Positions 16,831-26,237 of a stretch of DNA of 64,000 nucleotides are shown here, one piece after another. The DNA lies in assembly GCF_004348975.1 (NCBI RefSeq), contig NZ_SMFP01000001.1:380701-444700 (forward strand). Direction: 5' to 3'. Every line of letters begins with the position of its first letter. Position 1 is the first letter of the stretch. Origin of the DNA: Antarcticimicrobium sediminis (GTDB lineage Bacteria > Pseudomonadota > Alphaproteobacteria > Rhodobacterales > Rhodobacteraceae). The notes beneath the pieces are model-generated. The model had not been told where the DNA came from and did no database searches. It worked only from the letters and a program-made list of their open reading frames with translations. The translations under genes were made by a program, and so were the position numbers.

Positions 16831-17841
16831 TTATCCGCCGAACGGGATCACCAGATTGACCCCGAACAGCGTGTCTGCGACCCCGGCGTCATCGACCCGC
16901 GCCAGCGCGCCGCCCAGCGTCATGCCATTGGTCAGTTCATATTCGGCGGCGAGCGAGACCAGATCTGTGCGCCCGGCGCTATCCACGTCACGCATGGCAT
17001 AGGTGCCCGAGAGGGTCAGCTCGCCAATCGCATAGGCCGCGTTGAGCGTGGCATAGGTGGCGTCGTCGGCGCTGCCGCCATAGCCATCAAAGGCCGCCAC
17101 TTCGCCAAAAAGGTCGAGCCCGTTGCCCAGCGAATGGCCGACACCGGCGACGATGCCGGTTTCGTCGCTCACGTCGCCGGTTCCGGCAGTGAGGAACCGC
17201 GCCCCCACATAGGCAAAGGTTTGCCCCCAGTCTTTCGACCATTGCAGCGAAGCGTTGTTCAGCGTGCCGGTGTTGCCCGCACCCCCTGCGGCAGTGGTGT
17301 TGCGGCCCCGGTTGAACCCGAGGGAATCGCTCAGCCCGGTGTCGTCGGCATAGAACACGCCCATCGCCAGCGTACCGGCGGTGCCAAGGTCGAGTTCGGC
17401 CAGCACACCGATCTGCTCGCTCAACTCATAATCCTCGGCCAGTGCCGAGCCGTAGAAGCCCGCCGCAGTGTCCCACGCCGTGCCGAATTCCGGGTGCACC
17501 TTGCCGATCTGGAAGCTGGCCGCGCCAGTCTCGAATTGCAGGCCCAACTCGTGAAAGTAGAAGCCATACCCGGTGTTGCCGGCTGCGTTCTCAAGCTCCT
17601 CGAAGGTCAGCCCGCCAAAGATCGCGACCCGATCTGTCAGGGCATAGGCAGCGTTGAATTCGCCAGAGCCATAGGCAGTATCGCTTTCATTGGCGGGAAC
17701 GTCGGAGTCAAAGATCGATTCATAGTCGATTTCGATCTCACCGTCCCAAGTGAAGCGGCGGCTCTCCTGCGCCAAGACGTCAGAGGCACTGAATAGAACA
17801 GGCGCGCCAAGGGCCAGCGCCGCAGTCAGGGTCTTACTCAT
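16831..17841 (-). CDS. Outer-membrane porin
   Basis: A 336-aa protein with a signal peptide (MSKTLTAALALGAPVLFSASDVLAQ), then alternating amphipathic strands full of Gly, Tyr and Asp, and a C-terminal strand ending DTLFGVNLVIPFGG. This is the layout of a Gram-negative porin. It lies inside the iron-type operon, 76 bases after the first imelysin gene and 116 bases before the DUF1111 gene, so it may provide the outer-membrane passage for the substrate handled by the periplasmic partners. Confidence 0.85.
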   Translation of the reverse strand: MSKTLTAALALGAPVLFSASDVLAQESRRFTWDGEIEIDYESIFDSDVPANESDTAYGSGEFNAAYALTDRVAIFGGLTFEELENAAGNTGYGFYFHELGLQFETGAASFQIGKVHPEFGTAWDTAAGFYGSALAEDYELSEQIGVLAELDLGTAGTLAMGVFYADDTGLSDSLGFNRGRNTTAAGGAGNTGTLNNASLQWSKDWGQTFAYVGARFLTAGTGDVSDETGIVAGVGHSLGNGLDLFGEVAAFDGYGGSADDATYATLNAAYAIGELTLSGTYAMRDVDSAGRTDLVSLAAEYELTNGMTLGGALARVDDAGVADTLFGVNLVIPFGG

Positions 17842-17917
17842 GGAAGTGTCTTTCTTAAGGAGTAAGGCCGGGCTTGCGCGGGGCTGGCTTGGCCGTGAAA
17901 TTGGTGGGATTGGTGAG

Positions 17918-19180
17918 TTACTGGAAAACGGCGTTCGGATTGTCGAGACTGTCAGAGCCCTCAAACCCCGCCTGATCCAGCTCCAGCGAGGTCACGATCC
18001 GCTCGATGGTCTTGGTCTGATCAATCAGCGCGTCAACACCGCCCATGATCAGCGCCTCGCCCGCCGCATTGCCGCGCGCCAGCATCTGGTCATAGGCCAG
18101 CCCGGATTCGGCGGCGATCTTGATCCGGCCCAGCGCGTCGACCGTGGTGGTCAGCTTGGCCTGCATTTCCTGATCCAGCGCCGGGGTCGTTTCCGCCACC
18201 AGATCCGACAGCGAGGGGCCCGAAACCTGTTCGCCATTCATGCGCACGTACTGTCCCAGATAGACGTTCTGGATGCCCTTTCCGTCATAGAAATGGCTGT
18301 TGTGGGTATTGTCAGAGAAACAGTCCTGCTCTTCCTCCGGGTCGTTCAGCATCAGGCCCAGCCGCATCCGCTCGCCCGCCAGTTCGCCATAGGACAGGCT
18401 GCCCATGCCGGTCAGCATCGCCGAGACGGCGGCATTCTCGTTCTGCATCAGATTGGCCCGCGCTGCGCCGCCCTCGGCCCATTGCGCCGCCATCCAGTCC
18501 AGATCGCTGACCAGCAGGTCGGTCGCGGCCTTGAGATACTGGGCACGGCGGTCGCAATTGCCGTTGCTGCAAGCCGCGCCGCTGGCATAATCGGTCCAAG
18601 GGCGCATGCCAGCACCGGGACCGGTGCCGTTCAGATCCTGCCCCCAGAGCATGAATTCGATGGCGTGATAGCCGCTTGCCACATTGGCCTCGATCCCGTC
18701 GGCCTCGTGCAGCGTGGTTTCGATCAGCGCCGGGGTGATCTTGCTTGCGTCCGCCTCGCGGCCCGCGATGGAAAGCTTGGGTTGCGCCACCACGTTCAGC
18801 GCCGCCAGCGGATTTTCGTCCGACGCCCCGCCATAGGCGGCATCGACGTAATCAATCAGCCCCTCGTCCAGCGGCCAGCCGTTTACCTTGCCCTCCCACT
18901 CGTCAACGATCGGGTTGCCAAAGCGGAACGCCTCGGTCTGCTGATAGGGCACGCGGGCGGCGCGCCACGCGGCTTTCGCGGCTTGCAGGTTTTCCGCCGA
19001 GGGGGCGGCGATCAACGTCTCGACGGCCCGCTGCAACCGATGGGCGGTGGCGGCGCTGTCGCCATAGGCGGCCTGGGCGATATTGGCATAGGTGTTGATC
19101 ACCTCGGCCTTTTCGACGGCATAGGCGGCAGTCCCGGCGCAGCCAACCAGCAGCGTCGCACAAAGCAGTTTGGATTTCAT
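17918..19180 (-). CDS. Imelysin family periplasmic protein
   Basis: A 420-aa exported protein of the imelysin (insulin-cleaving metalloprotease-like, M75) family, which in many bacteria is an iron-regulated periplasmic or lipid-anchored protein. A signal peptide (KSKLLCATLLVGCAGTAAYA) precedes the first repeat. The family signature is intact as GYHAIE at 170-175, in contrast to the second copy downstream. Start at 19180 follows GGACAGACAAG; the long upstream extension of the frame is rejected as non-coding leader. It is the second gene of the operon after the small Cys-rich ORF. Confidence 0.93.
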   Translation of the reverse strand: MKSKLLCATLLVGCAGTAAYAVEKAEVINTYANIAQAAYGDSAATAHRLQRAVETLIAAPSAENLQAAKAAWRAARVPYQQTEAFRFGNPIVDEWEGKVNGWPLDEGLIDYVDAAYGGASDENPLAALNVVAQPKLSIAGREADASKITPALIETTLHEADGIEANVASGYHAIEFMLWGQDLNGTGPGAGMRPWTDYASGAACSNGNCDRRAQYLKAATDLLVSDLDWMAAQWAEGGAARANLMQNENAAVSAMLTGMGSLSYGELAGERMRLGLMLNDPEEEQDCFSDNTHNSHFYDGKGIQNVYLGQYVRMNGEQVSGPSLSDLVAETTPALDQEMQAKLTTTVDALGRIKIAAESGLAYDQMLARGNAAGEALIMGGVDALIDQTKTIERIVTSLELDQAGFEGSDSLDNPNAVFQ

Positions 19181-19202
19181 CTTGTCTGTCCTCTCGGTCG
19201 GT

Positions 19203-19397
19203 TTATCGGGGCCGGGTCCGCATGGATGCGTCGGGACGCATCGATGTGGAACGGTACAGATCGTCCAACCAGTCGAGCAGGAAACACGCCGCCTCGCCAC
19301 AGCTTTCGATCTGTGCGCAGCGCTCGGCACAGCACAGGGCCGACAGCGGTGTCGACAGCGGTACGTTCCAGTCTGATGGATGGGTTTCACGCGGCAT
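19203..19397 (-). CDS. Small Cys-rich protein at head of iron-type operon
   Basis: A 64-aa reading frame starting at an ATG preceded by AAAGGGGGCTTTG, a strong ribosome site. It ends 22 bases before the first imelysin. The middle carries five Cys in a short span (LCCAERCAQIESCGEAACFLL), suggesting metal binding or disulfides; there is no obvious signal peptide. Its position as the first gene behind the operon promoter makes it likely to be real. I recognise no family. Confidence 0.6.
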   Translation of the reverse strand: MPRETHPSDWNVPLSTPLSALCCAERCAQIESCGEAACFLLDWLDDLYRSTSMRPDASMRTRPR

Positions 19398-19456
19398 CAA
19401 AGCCCCCTTTGGTTGTCTTGCGGGCTTCCCTACCGGGGGCAGAGTGGCTGTGCGAG

Positions 19457-19489
19457 AGTATAACTGAGCGATTAAGTCAGGTTTGTCAA
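19457..19489 (-). promoter_or_regulatory. Promoter of the iron-type operon with TGA-N9-TCA site
   Basis: On the minus strand TTGACA (19489-19484) is a perfect -35 box and TTATAC (19463-19458) a plausible -10, but separated by 20 bases, more than usual. The spacer holds TGACTTAATCGCTCA (19465-19479), which fits TGA-N9-TCA, the loose form of RirA-type iron boxes in alphaproteobacteria. A repressor bound there would block the promoter. The motif has low information, so the reading depends on the iron-type genes behind it. Confidence 0.5.
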
Positions 19490-19627
19490 CGAAGGTTTTT
19501 CGGCGCGTAAACCGGTATGTTCCGGCCGGAGGGAACAGCCGCAAAGCACCAGCCCGCCGGGGCGATTGCCCGGCGGTGCTGCGCACTTTGAATCCTAGTG
19601 AATTGAGGCCGGGCTAAGGGCGGCCCC

Positions 19628-21172
19628 TTACATCACCGCTTCGATCAACACCGGACCGGGGGTCGAAAGCCCCGCCTCCAGCGCAAGGGCGAATGCGGCG
19701 GTATCCTCGACCCGGGAGGCCTCCACCCCCATGCCGCGCGCCATATCGACCCAACCCAGCGTCGGGCGATCCAGCGACAGCATGTCGATGGCGCGGGGGC
19801 CGGGGTTCTGCACCCCGACATTGCTCAGCTCGCCGCGCAGGATATTATAGCTGCGGTTGGCAAAGATCACGACGGTCACATCCAGCCCTTCGCGCGCCAG
19901 CGTCCACAGCGCCTGGAGGGTATACATGGCGCTGCCGTCACTGATCAGCGCCAGCACCTTGCGATCGGGACGGGCGATGGCAGCGCCAATGGAAACCGGC
20001 AGCCCATAGCCGATGGAGCCGCCGCAGTTGTTCAGCCAGCTATGCGGCGCCGCCCCCGTTGTGGCCGCCCCGAGCCCGCGCCCGGAGGTGATGGATTCAT
20101 CCACCACGATGGCGTTTTCCGGGATCGCGCGCGCGATCAGCGGCGCAAGGCTGTCCGGCGTCAGCGGGCCGAGCGGCGGCAGATCGGGCAGATCGGCTTT
20201 CGCCAGATGCGCGACAGAGCCCCCTGCCCCGGTGGCCTGCACCAGCGCATCCAGCGTTGCCGTCAGATCCGACGCGGCCCCGGCCAGTTCGAGGATCTCG
20301 GCCTCGGGGTGGGTCAGCCGCGCGGGCTTGCCCGGATAAGCGAAAAACCCGATCGGCGCGCGCGCCCCGACCAGCACGATGCGCCGGTAGGGTGCCAAGG
20401 TCTCCAGCGCCAGATCAATCGGATAGGGCACCTTGGCCATCGCCACCCGCCCGGCACCACGTTCAGCCCGGGCGCTGGCCCATTCCGACATCAGGGTGCA
20501 GCCGGTTTTCGCCGCGATCTGTCCCGCCAGCTCCAGCGTCTGCGCCGACATCGCGCTACCGCCCAGCAACAACAGGCTGTCCGGCCCATCCAGCGCCTGC
20601 GCCGCCTGATCCACCAACCCGGTGTCGAGCCGGGGCTGGGCATGTGGGGCCAGCGCCTCGGCCACGGCGCCGCCCATGCTCCATGCGGTATCGCCGGGCA
20701 AGATCAGGGTCGCCACCTGTCCCGGTGCGGTGCGCGCGGCCCGCACGGCGCGGGCGGCGTCAAACCCGACATCGACCGCCGAGGACGAGCTGCGCACCCA
20801 ATGCGAGACCGGCCGCGCGATCCCCTCGATATCCGAGGTCAGCGGCGCATCCAGCGCGACATGGCTCGCGGCATGTTCGCCGACGATATTGACCACGCCG
20901 GACCCGGCCTTTTTTGCGTTGTGCAGATTGGCCAGCCCGTTGGCGAGGCCCGGCCCCAGATGCAGCAGCGTCGAGGCCGGTTTGCGCGCCATGCGCCAAT
21001 AGCCATCCGCCGCCCCGGTCGCCACCCCTTCGAACAGCGCCAGCACCGAGCGCATGCCCGGCACATGATCCAGCGCGGCGACAAAATGCATCTCGGACGT
21101 GCCGGGATTGGTGAAACAAACCTCCACATCGCTGGCAAGCAGGCTGCGCACAAGGCTTTCGGCACCGTTCAT
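19628..21172 (-). CDS. Acetolactate synthase-like ThDP enzyme
   Basis: A 514-aa thiamine-diphosphate enzyme annotated by similarity as an acetolactate synthase large-subunit-like protein. The N-terminal pyrimidine domain has the catalytic Glu in ALFEGVATGAADGYWRMA. The cofactor domain has SDGSAMYTLQALWTLA followed by FANRSYN, the ThDP motif with Ser for the usual first Gly. The start at 21172 follows GGAGAGA. It lies downstream of ligA-ligB-ligC in the same direction, 104 bases after ligC, and may act on a 2-oxo acid from the ring-cleavage pathway; no regulatory subunit is present, so a role in branched-chain synthesis is unlikely. Confidence 0.75.
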   Translation of the reverse strand: MNGAESLVRSLLASDVEVCFTNPGTSEMHFVAALDHVPGMRSVLALFEGVATGAADGYWRMARKPASTLLHLGPGLANGLANLHNAKKAGSGVVNIVGEHAASHVALDAPLTSDIEGIARPVSHWVRSSSSAVDVGFDAARAVRAARTAPGQVATLILPGDTAWSMGGAVAEALAPHAQPRLDTGLVDQAAQALDGPDSLLLLGGSAMSAQTLELAGQIAAKTGCTLMSEWASARAERGAGRVAMAKVPYPIDLALETLAPYRRIVLVGARAPIGFFAYPGKPARLTHPEAEILELAGAASDLTATLDALVQATGAGGSVAHLAKADLPDLPPLGPLTPDSLAPLIARAIPENAIVVDESITSGRGLGAATTGAAPHSWLNNCGGSIGYGLPVSIGAAIARPDRKVLALISDGSAMYTLQALWTLAREGLDVTVVIFANRSYNILRGELSNVGVQNPGPRAIDMLSLDRPTLGWVDMARGMGVEASRVEDTAAFALALEAGLSTPGPVLIEAVM

Positions 21173-21276
21173 CGGCTCTCTCCGGTCATTGAACATGAAA
21201 AAGGCGGGTGCCAAATGGCCCCGCCCCATACCATTCCACGCCGCAGGGGGCGGCGCCAGATCGGAATCGGTTTCGG

Positions 21277-22221
21277 CTACTTAAGGCCGCGCTCGATTCG
21301 GTCCAATGTCTCCATCGCGGGCAATGTCTGGGCAACCGAGGCGTTGGGTTCGCGCCCCTCGCGAATGGCCGCGACGAATTCGCGGTCGATCAGCTCGATT
21401 CCGTTGTTGGACACCGTCACGCCGCTCAGGTCGATCTGGGTTTCGTTGCCATCATAGAGATCGTCATAACGCGCAAGATAGGTGCCCTTGTCGCAGATAT
21501 AGCGAAAGAAGGTGCCGAACGGCCCGTCGTTGTTAAAGCTCAGCGACAGCGAGCAAATCGCGCCCGAGGGCGCCTTGAGCCCGATGGCCATATCCATCGC
21601 GATGCCCAGATCAGGGTGCAGCGGCCCTTGCAGCCCGAACGCCTCGACTGCGGTTCCGCCGGTCTGATACTGGAACAGATCGACGGTGTGGCAGGCATGA
21701 TGCCACAGCAGGTGATCTGTCCAGCTGCGCGGCTCGCCCTTGGCGTTGGTGTTGGTTCGGCGGAAGAAATAAGTCTGCACATCCATCTGCAGGATGGTCA
21801 GTTCGCCGGCCTGAACCTTGTTGTGAATCCATTGGTGGCTGGGGTTGAAGCGGCGCACCTGACCGGCCATCGCGACCAGACCGGTTTCGCGCTGCTTTTC
21901 CACCACCGCCAGACTGTCGGCCAGACTATCGGCCATCGGAATCTCGACCAACACATGTTTGCCGGCCTCCATGCAGGCAATCGACTGTGCGGCGTGCATC
22001 TGGGTCGGCGTTGCCAGAATCACCGCATCGACATCCTCGCGCGCCAGACATTCCTCAAGGGTGTCGGCGGCATGGGGAATGCCACGTTCGGCGGCAAAGG
22101 CTTCGATCTTGGCCTTGCTCGGCCCCATCACCGAGGTCACCTCGACATCGTCGATATTGGCCAGCGCATCCAGATGCTTGATACCAAAGGCGCCATAGGC
22201 ACCGGCCACGCAAATTCTCAT
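21277..22221 (-). CDS. ligC: 4-carboxy-2-hydroxymuconate-6-semialdehyde dehydrogenase
   Basis: A 314-aa Gfo/Idh/MocA-fold oxidoreductase, the length of Sphingobium LigC. It starts with the NAD(P) fold MRICVAGAYGAFGIKHLDAL and continues with CMEAGKHVLVEIPMADS, the usual EKP-like motif region. LigC oxidises the product of protocatechuate 4,5-cleavage to 2-pyrone-4,6-dicarboxylate. The assignment is supported by its place directly downstream of ligA-ligB and by a ligI gene on the other side of the regulator. Confidence 0.88.
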   Translation of the reverse strand: MRICVAGAYGAFGIKHLDALANIDDVEVTSVMGPSKAKIEAFAAERGIPHAADTLEECLAREDVDAVILATPTQMHAAQSIACMEAGKHVLVEIPMADSLADSLAVVEKQRETGLVAMAGQVRRFNPSHQWIHNKVQAGELTILQMDVQTYFFRRTNTNAKGEPRSWTDHLLWHHACHTVDLFQYQTGGTAVEAFGLQGPLHPDLGIAMDMAIGLKAPSGAICSLSLSFNNDGPFGTFFRYICDKGTYLARYDDLYDGNETQIDLSGVTVSNNGIELIDREFVAAIREGREPNASVAQTLPAMETLDRIERGLK

Positions 22222-22267
22222 AACACTCTCTCCGTTCGCCGCAGTTTCGTCGTCGTTTAGTCGGGGT

Positions 22268-23520
<1,253 letters not shown>

Positions 23521-23594
23521 CAGCTATCTCTCCCTGTCGGGCCCTCCCCTATCAGCCCCGGCCTTGGGACCAAAATTCAATGCCGGGGGTTTGC

Positions 23595-23614
23595 ATTCGT
23601 TTCTGTTATAGATG
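23595..23614 (-). promoter_or_regulatory. Shared lig motif, ligA side
   Basis: On the minus strand the 20 bases read CATCTATAACAGAAACGAAT. They match the copy in front of ligI at 18 of 20 positions. The site is 75-94 bases upstream of ligA and begins four bases from the lysR stop codon, pointing toward ligA. Flanking TGCAT and ATGCA form a 5-bp inverted repeat around it. The TATAAC inside could also serve as a -10 box. Confidence 0.6.
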
Positions 23615-23617
23615 CAC

Positions 23618-24829
23618 TCACCTAGCCTGATTTCGGATCATATCCAGAAACCGTGCCTGCGTCGGGGTCGGGCGCCAGTTGGCCCTGTACGTCAGACCGA
23701 TGGGCCGGGCGCTGTCGCCAAGGTCGATGGGCAGCGGCGCCATGATGCCGTATTGCTGTTCCACCTCGATCTGCTTGTGCGACATGATGGTGACGTAATC
23801 CCCCCGCATCATCAGCCCGCGCACCAGCACCAGCGAATTGGCCACCACCCGCACCGGCGTGTCGGGCAGCTGCGGAATGCGTAGACTTTCATACAGATAG
23901 GTGCCGGTGGGCGTCGGCTGCGGCGGCGCGATCCAGGGATAGGCCAGCGTGTCCGCAAGCGTCAGACCCGGCTTGCCTGCCAGCGGGTGGCCGCGCGCCG
24001 CCACCACCGAAAGCGCATCCTCAAACAGCGGCTCCTGCACCACATCGTCAGCCGGTAGCGGATCGCGCAGCGCCCCGATCAAGACATCAAGATCACCGAA
24101 CCGCAGATCCCGCAGCAGCGCGCCATAGGGGCCGTCGACGCATTGCAATTGCAACCGCCCCTCGCTTTCGCGCAGCAACTGGTCGATCGCCGCGGGCAGG
24201 ATCGCGGTGCGCGACAGCGGCATCGCCCCGATGGCGATATGGGTGGAATCCCGCCCCAGATACTCCCCGACCTCAAAATGCCCCTGCCGGATCTCGGCCT
24301 TGGCCAGCCGCACGTGATGGGCAAAGACCTCGGCGGCGGGGGTCAGCATCACGCCCCGACGCACCGGATCAAAGAACACCAGCCCCGAGAGCCGCTCCAG
24401 ATCGCGGGCGGCGCGATGCACGGCGGGTTGCGAAACGCCAAGCTGCTGCGCCGCATGGCTGAAATTGCCGGTCTGGGCCACCGCCGTCAGCGCGCGAAGC
24501 TGTACCGCCGTGGTCAGCCGGTGGAAATCGCGCCGCCCAACCGGGCCGGGGCGCGGCGCTTTTTTGCGCGCCTGCCGCTCGCCTTCTTTCAGCAGCGCCA
24601 GCGCGCGATCGACCCGGCGCAGAAAAATCTCGCCCACCTCGGTCGGGAACATCCCTTCGGGGCGACGATCAAACAGGCGCGCCGACAGGGCCGTCTCCAG
24701 CTTGGCCACGGCTTGCGTCACCGCTGGCTGCGACAGGTGCACGGCGGTGGCGGCCAGATTGATGCGGTGCTGTGCCGCGACCTCCTGCACCGCCAGCAGG
24801 TGGCGCACGTTGGGAAACACGAAATCCAC
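23618..24829 (-). CDS. LysR-type regulator with two DNA-binding domains
   Basis: About 403 aa, some 100 longer than a usual LysR regulator. Two complete winged helix-turn-helix units occur in tandem. The first (about 8-65) has LAATAVHLSQPAVTQAVAKLE and LFDRRPEGMFPTEVGE; the second (about 107-165) has FSHAAQQLGVSQPAVHRAARDLE and FFDPVRRGVMLTPAAE. A normal effector-binding domain follows (about 195-395). The start is taken as GTG at 24829 after GGGGAG; the ATG at 24856 would overlap the shared promoter motif. Placed between two lig operons, it is their likely regulator. Confidence 0.9.
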   Translation of the reverse strand: MDFVFPNVRHLLAVQEVAAQHRINLAATAVHLSQPAVTQAVAKLETALSARLFDRRPEGMFPTEVGEIFLRRVDRALALLKEGERQARKKAPRPGPVGRRDFHRLTTAVQLRALTAVAQTGNFSHAAQQLGVSQPAVHRAARDLERLSGLVFFDPVRRGVMLTPAAEVFAHHVRLAKAEIRQGHFEVGEYLGRDSTHIAIGAMPLSRTAILPAAIDQLLRESEGRLQLQCVDGPYGALLRDLRFGDLDVLIGALRDPLPADDVVQEPLFEDALSVVAARGHPLAGKPGLTLADTLAYPWIAPPQPTPTGTYLYESLRIPQLPDTPVRVVANSLVLVRGLMMRGDYVTIMSHKQIEVEQQYGIMAPLPIDLGDSARPIGLTYRANWRPTPTQARFLDMIRNQAR

Positions 24830-24853
24830 TGGAGACTCCCCGTATATTCGCAA

Positions 24854-24873
24854 CATCTATAACATAAACCAAT
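24854..24873 (+). promoter_or_regulatory. Shared lig motif, ligI side
   Basis: The 20 bases read CATCTATAACATAAACCAAT on the plus strand, differing from the ligA-side copy at two positions only. The site is 110-129 bases upstream of the ligI start and 25 bases upstream of the GTG taken as the lysR start, so a protein bound here could act on ligI and on lysR itself. Confidence 0.6.
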
Positions 24874-24982
24874 CAAGGCATCCAAGCTTCCAACTGGCGC
24901 TTTCAGCCCCGATGGACCTAATGTCGCGGCCAATCCCGACGCCCCCTGCCACAGCGCGTGAAAGACCAAGGAGACCGCATAA

Positions 24983-25861
24983 ATGGATCCCGATTATCTG
25001 CCGTTCCACCCGGCGCCCAAGACACCGGATTTCAAGGTGCCCGCTGGCGCGGTGGACGCCCATTGCCATGTCTTCGGCCCCGCCGATACCTTTCCCTATT
25101 CGCCCAAGCGCAAATACACCCCCTGCGATGCACCCAAGGAAAAGCTGTTCGCGCTGCGCGATCATCTGGGATTTTCACGCAACGTGATCGTACAGGCCAG
25201 CTGCCACGGCACCGACAACGCCGCGCTGGTCGATGCGCTGGAGACGGCCGGCGATCTGGCGCGCGGTGTTGCCGTGATCTCGCCCGATGTGAGCGATGAG
25301 GACTTGCGCGCGATGGATGCCGCCGGGGTCCGCGCGGTGCGCTTCAACTTTGTCAAACGGCTGGTGGACGCCACCCCGAAAGAGGTGTTCCTTGGCATTG
25401 CCGAGCGGATCGCCAAGCTGGGCTGGCATATCGTGGTCTATTTCGAGGCGCCCGATCTGGAAGAGTTGATCCCCTTCCTTGAAAGCCTGCCCGTGCCCAT
25501 CGTGGTCGATCACATGGGCCGCCCGGATGTGAGCAAGGGCGTGGATCATCCTGATTTCCAACGCTTTGTTGATCTGCTGGCGCGCAACGAAAACATCTGG
25601 ACCAAGGTCAGCTGCCCGGAGCGGTTGACGATCGCGGGCCCGCCCTATGACGACGTGATCCCCTTTGCCCGCCATTTGGTCGAGGCCTTTCCCGACCGGG
25701 TGCTCTGGGGCACCGACTGGCCGCATCCGAACATGAAATCGCATGTGCCCGATGACGGCCAGCTTGTGGACGTGATCCCCCGGATCGCCCCCAGCGCGGC
25801 GCTGCAACAGGCGCTGCTGATCGACAACCCGATGCGGCTGTACTGGCCGGACGAGACATGA
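24983..25861 (+). CDS. ligI: 2-pyrone-4,6-dicarboxylate hydrolase
   Basis: A 292-aa amidohydrolase-fold lactonase, the length of LigI. The N-terminal metal/active-site motif is VDAHCHVFGPADTFPYSPKRKYTPCDA, and the later VVDHMGRPDVSKG and WGTDWPHPNM segments are characteristic. It hydrolyses the pyrone made by LigC to 4-oxalomesaconate. AAGGAGACCGCATAA precedes the ATG. It is the first gene of the rightward lig operon and ends four bases into the spacer leading to the second ligA. Confidence 0.95.
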   Translation: MDPDYLPFHPAPKTPDFKVPAGAVDAHCHVFGPADTFPYSPKRKYTPCDAPKEKLFALRDHLGFSRNVIVQASCHGTDNAALVDALETAGDLARGVAVISPDVSDEDLRAMDAAGVRAVRFNFVKRLVDATPKEVFLGIAERIAKLGWHIVVYFEAPDLEELIPFLESLPVPIVVDHMGRPDVSKGVDHPDFQRFVDLLARNENIWTKVSCPERLTIAGPPYDDVIPFARHLVEAFPDRVLWGTDWPHPNMKSHVPDDGQLVDVIPRIAPSAALQQALLIDNPMRLYWPDET

Positions 25862-25875
25862 GCGGAGGAGACAGG

Positions 25876-26235
25876 ATGGACATCACCGAGTTCGACCATC
25901 ACAGCCCGATCCCGGGCACCACGATCTTTGACGGCAAGATGGCGATGAAGGGCTATGCGCTGAACAAGATGTGCTATTCCTTCAACGCCGCCGAGGCGCG
26001 CGCCGCCTATCTGGCCGATCCGGAAGGCTACATGGAGACTTTCGGCCTGAACGACGAACAAAAGCAGGCCTGCCGCGACAAGAACGTGCTGGCGCTGATC
26101 GCTGCCGGTGGCAACATCTATTACCTCGCCAAATTCGCCGGCATCTTCCGGCTCGACGTGCAGGACATCGGCGCGCAGCAGACCGGCATGACCAAGGAAG
26201 AATTCAAGGAAAAACTCCGGAAAGCGGGAGACTGA
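25876..26235 (+). CDS. LigA-like dioxygenase alpha subunit, second copy
   Basis: A 119-aa LigA-family small subunit. The start MDITEF at 25876 follows GGAGGAGACAGG, better than the in-frame ATG at 25858. It keeps IPGTTIFDGKMAMKGYALNKM and LIAAGGNIYYLAKFA but lacks the C-terminal extension of the first LigA and differs widely in the middle. It is followed at two bases by the second ligB. The pair may be a second protocatechuate 4,5-dioxygenase or act on a related substrate such as gallate or 3-O-methylgallate; the sequence alone does not decide. Confidence 0.85.
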   Translation: MDITEFDHHSPIPGTTIFDGKMAMKGYALNKMCYSFNAAEARAAYLADPEGYMETFGLNDEQKQACRDKNVLALIAAGGNIYYLAKFAGIFRLDVQDIGAQQTGMTKEEFKEKLRKAGD

Positions 26236-26237
26236 TC

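Noticed and set aside
24830-24856. ATG at 24856 as the start of the LysR regulator
   Set aside because: It lies inside the motif shared with the ligA promoter and has no ribosome site; the GTG at 24829 follows GGGGAG.
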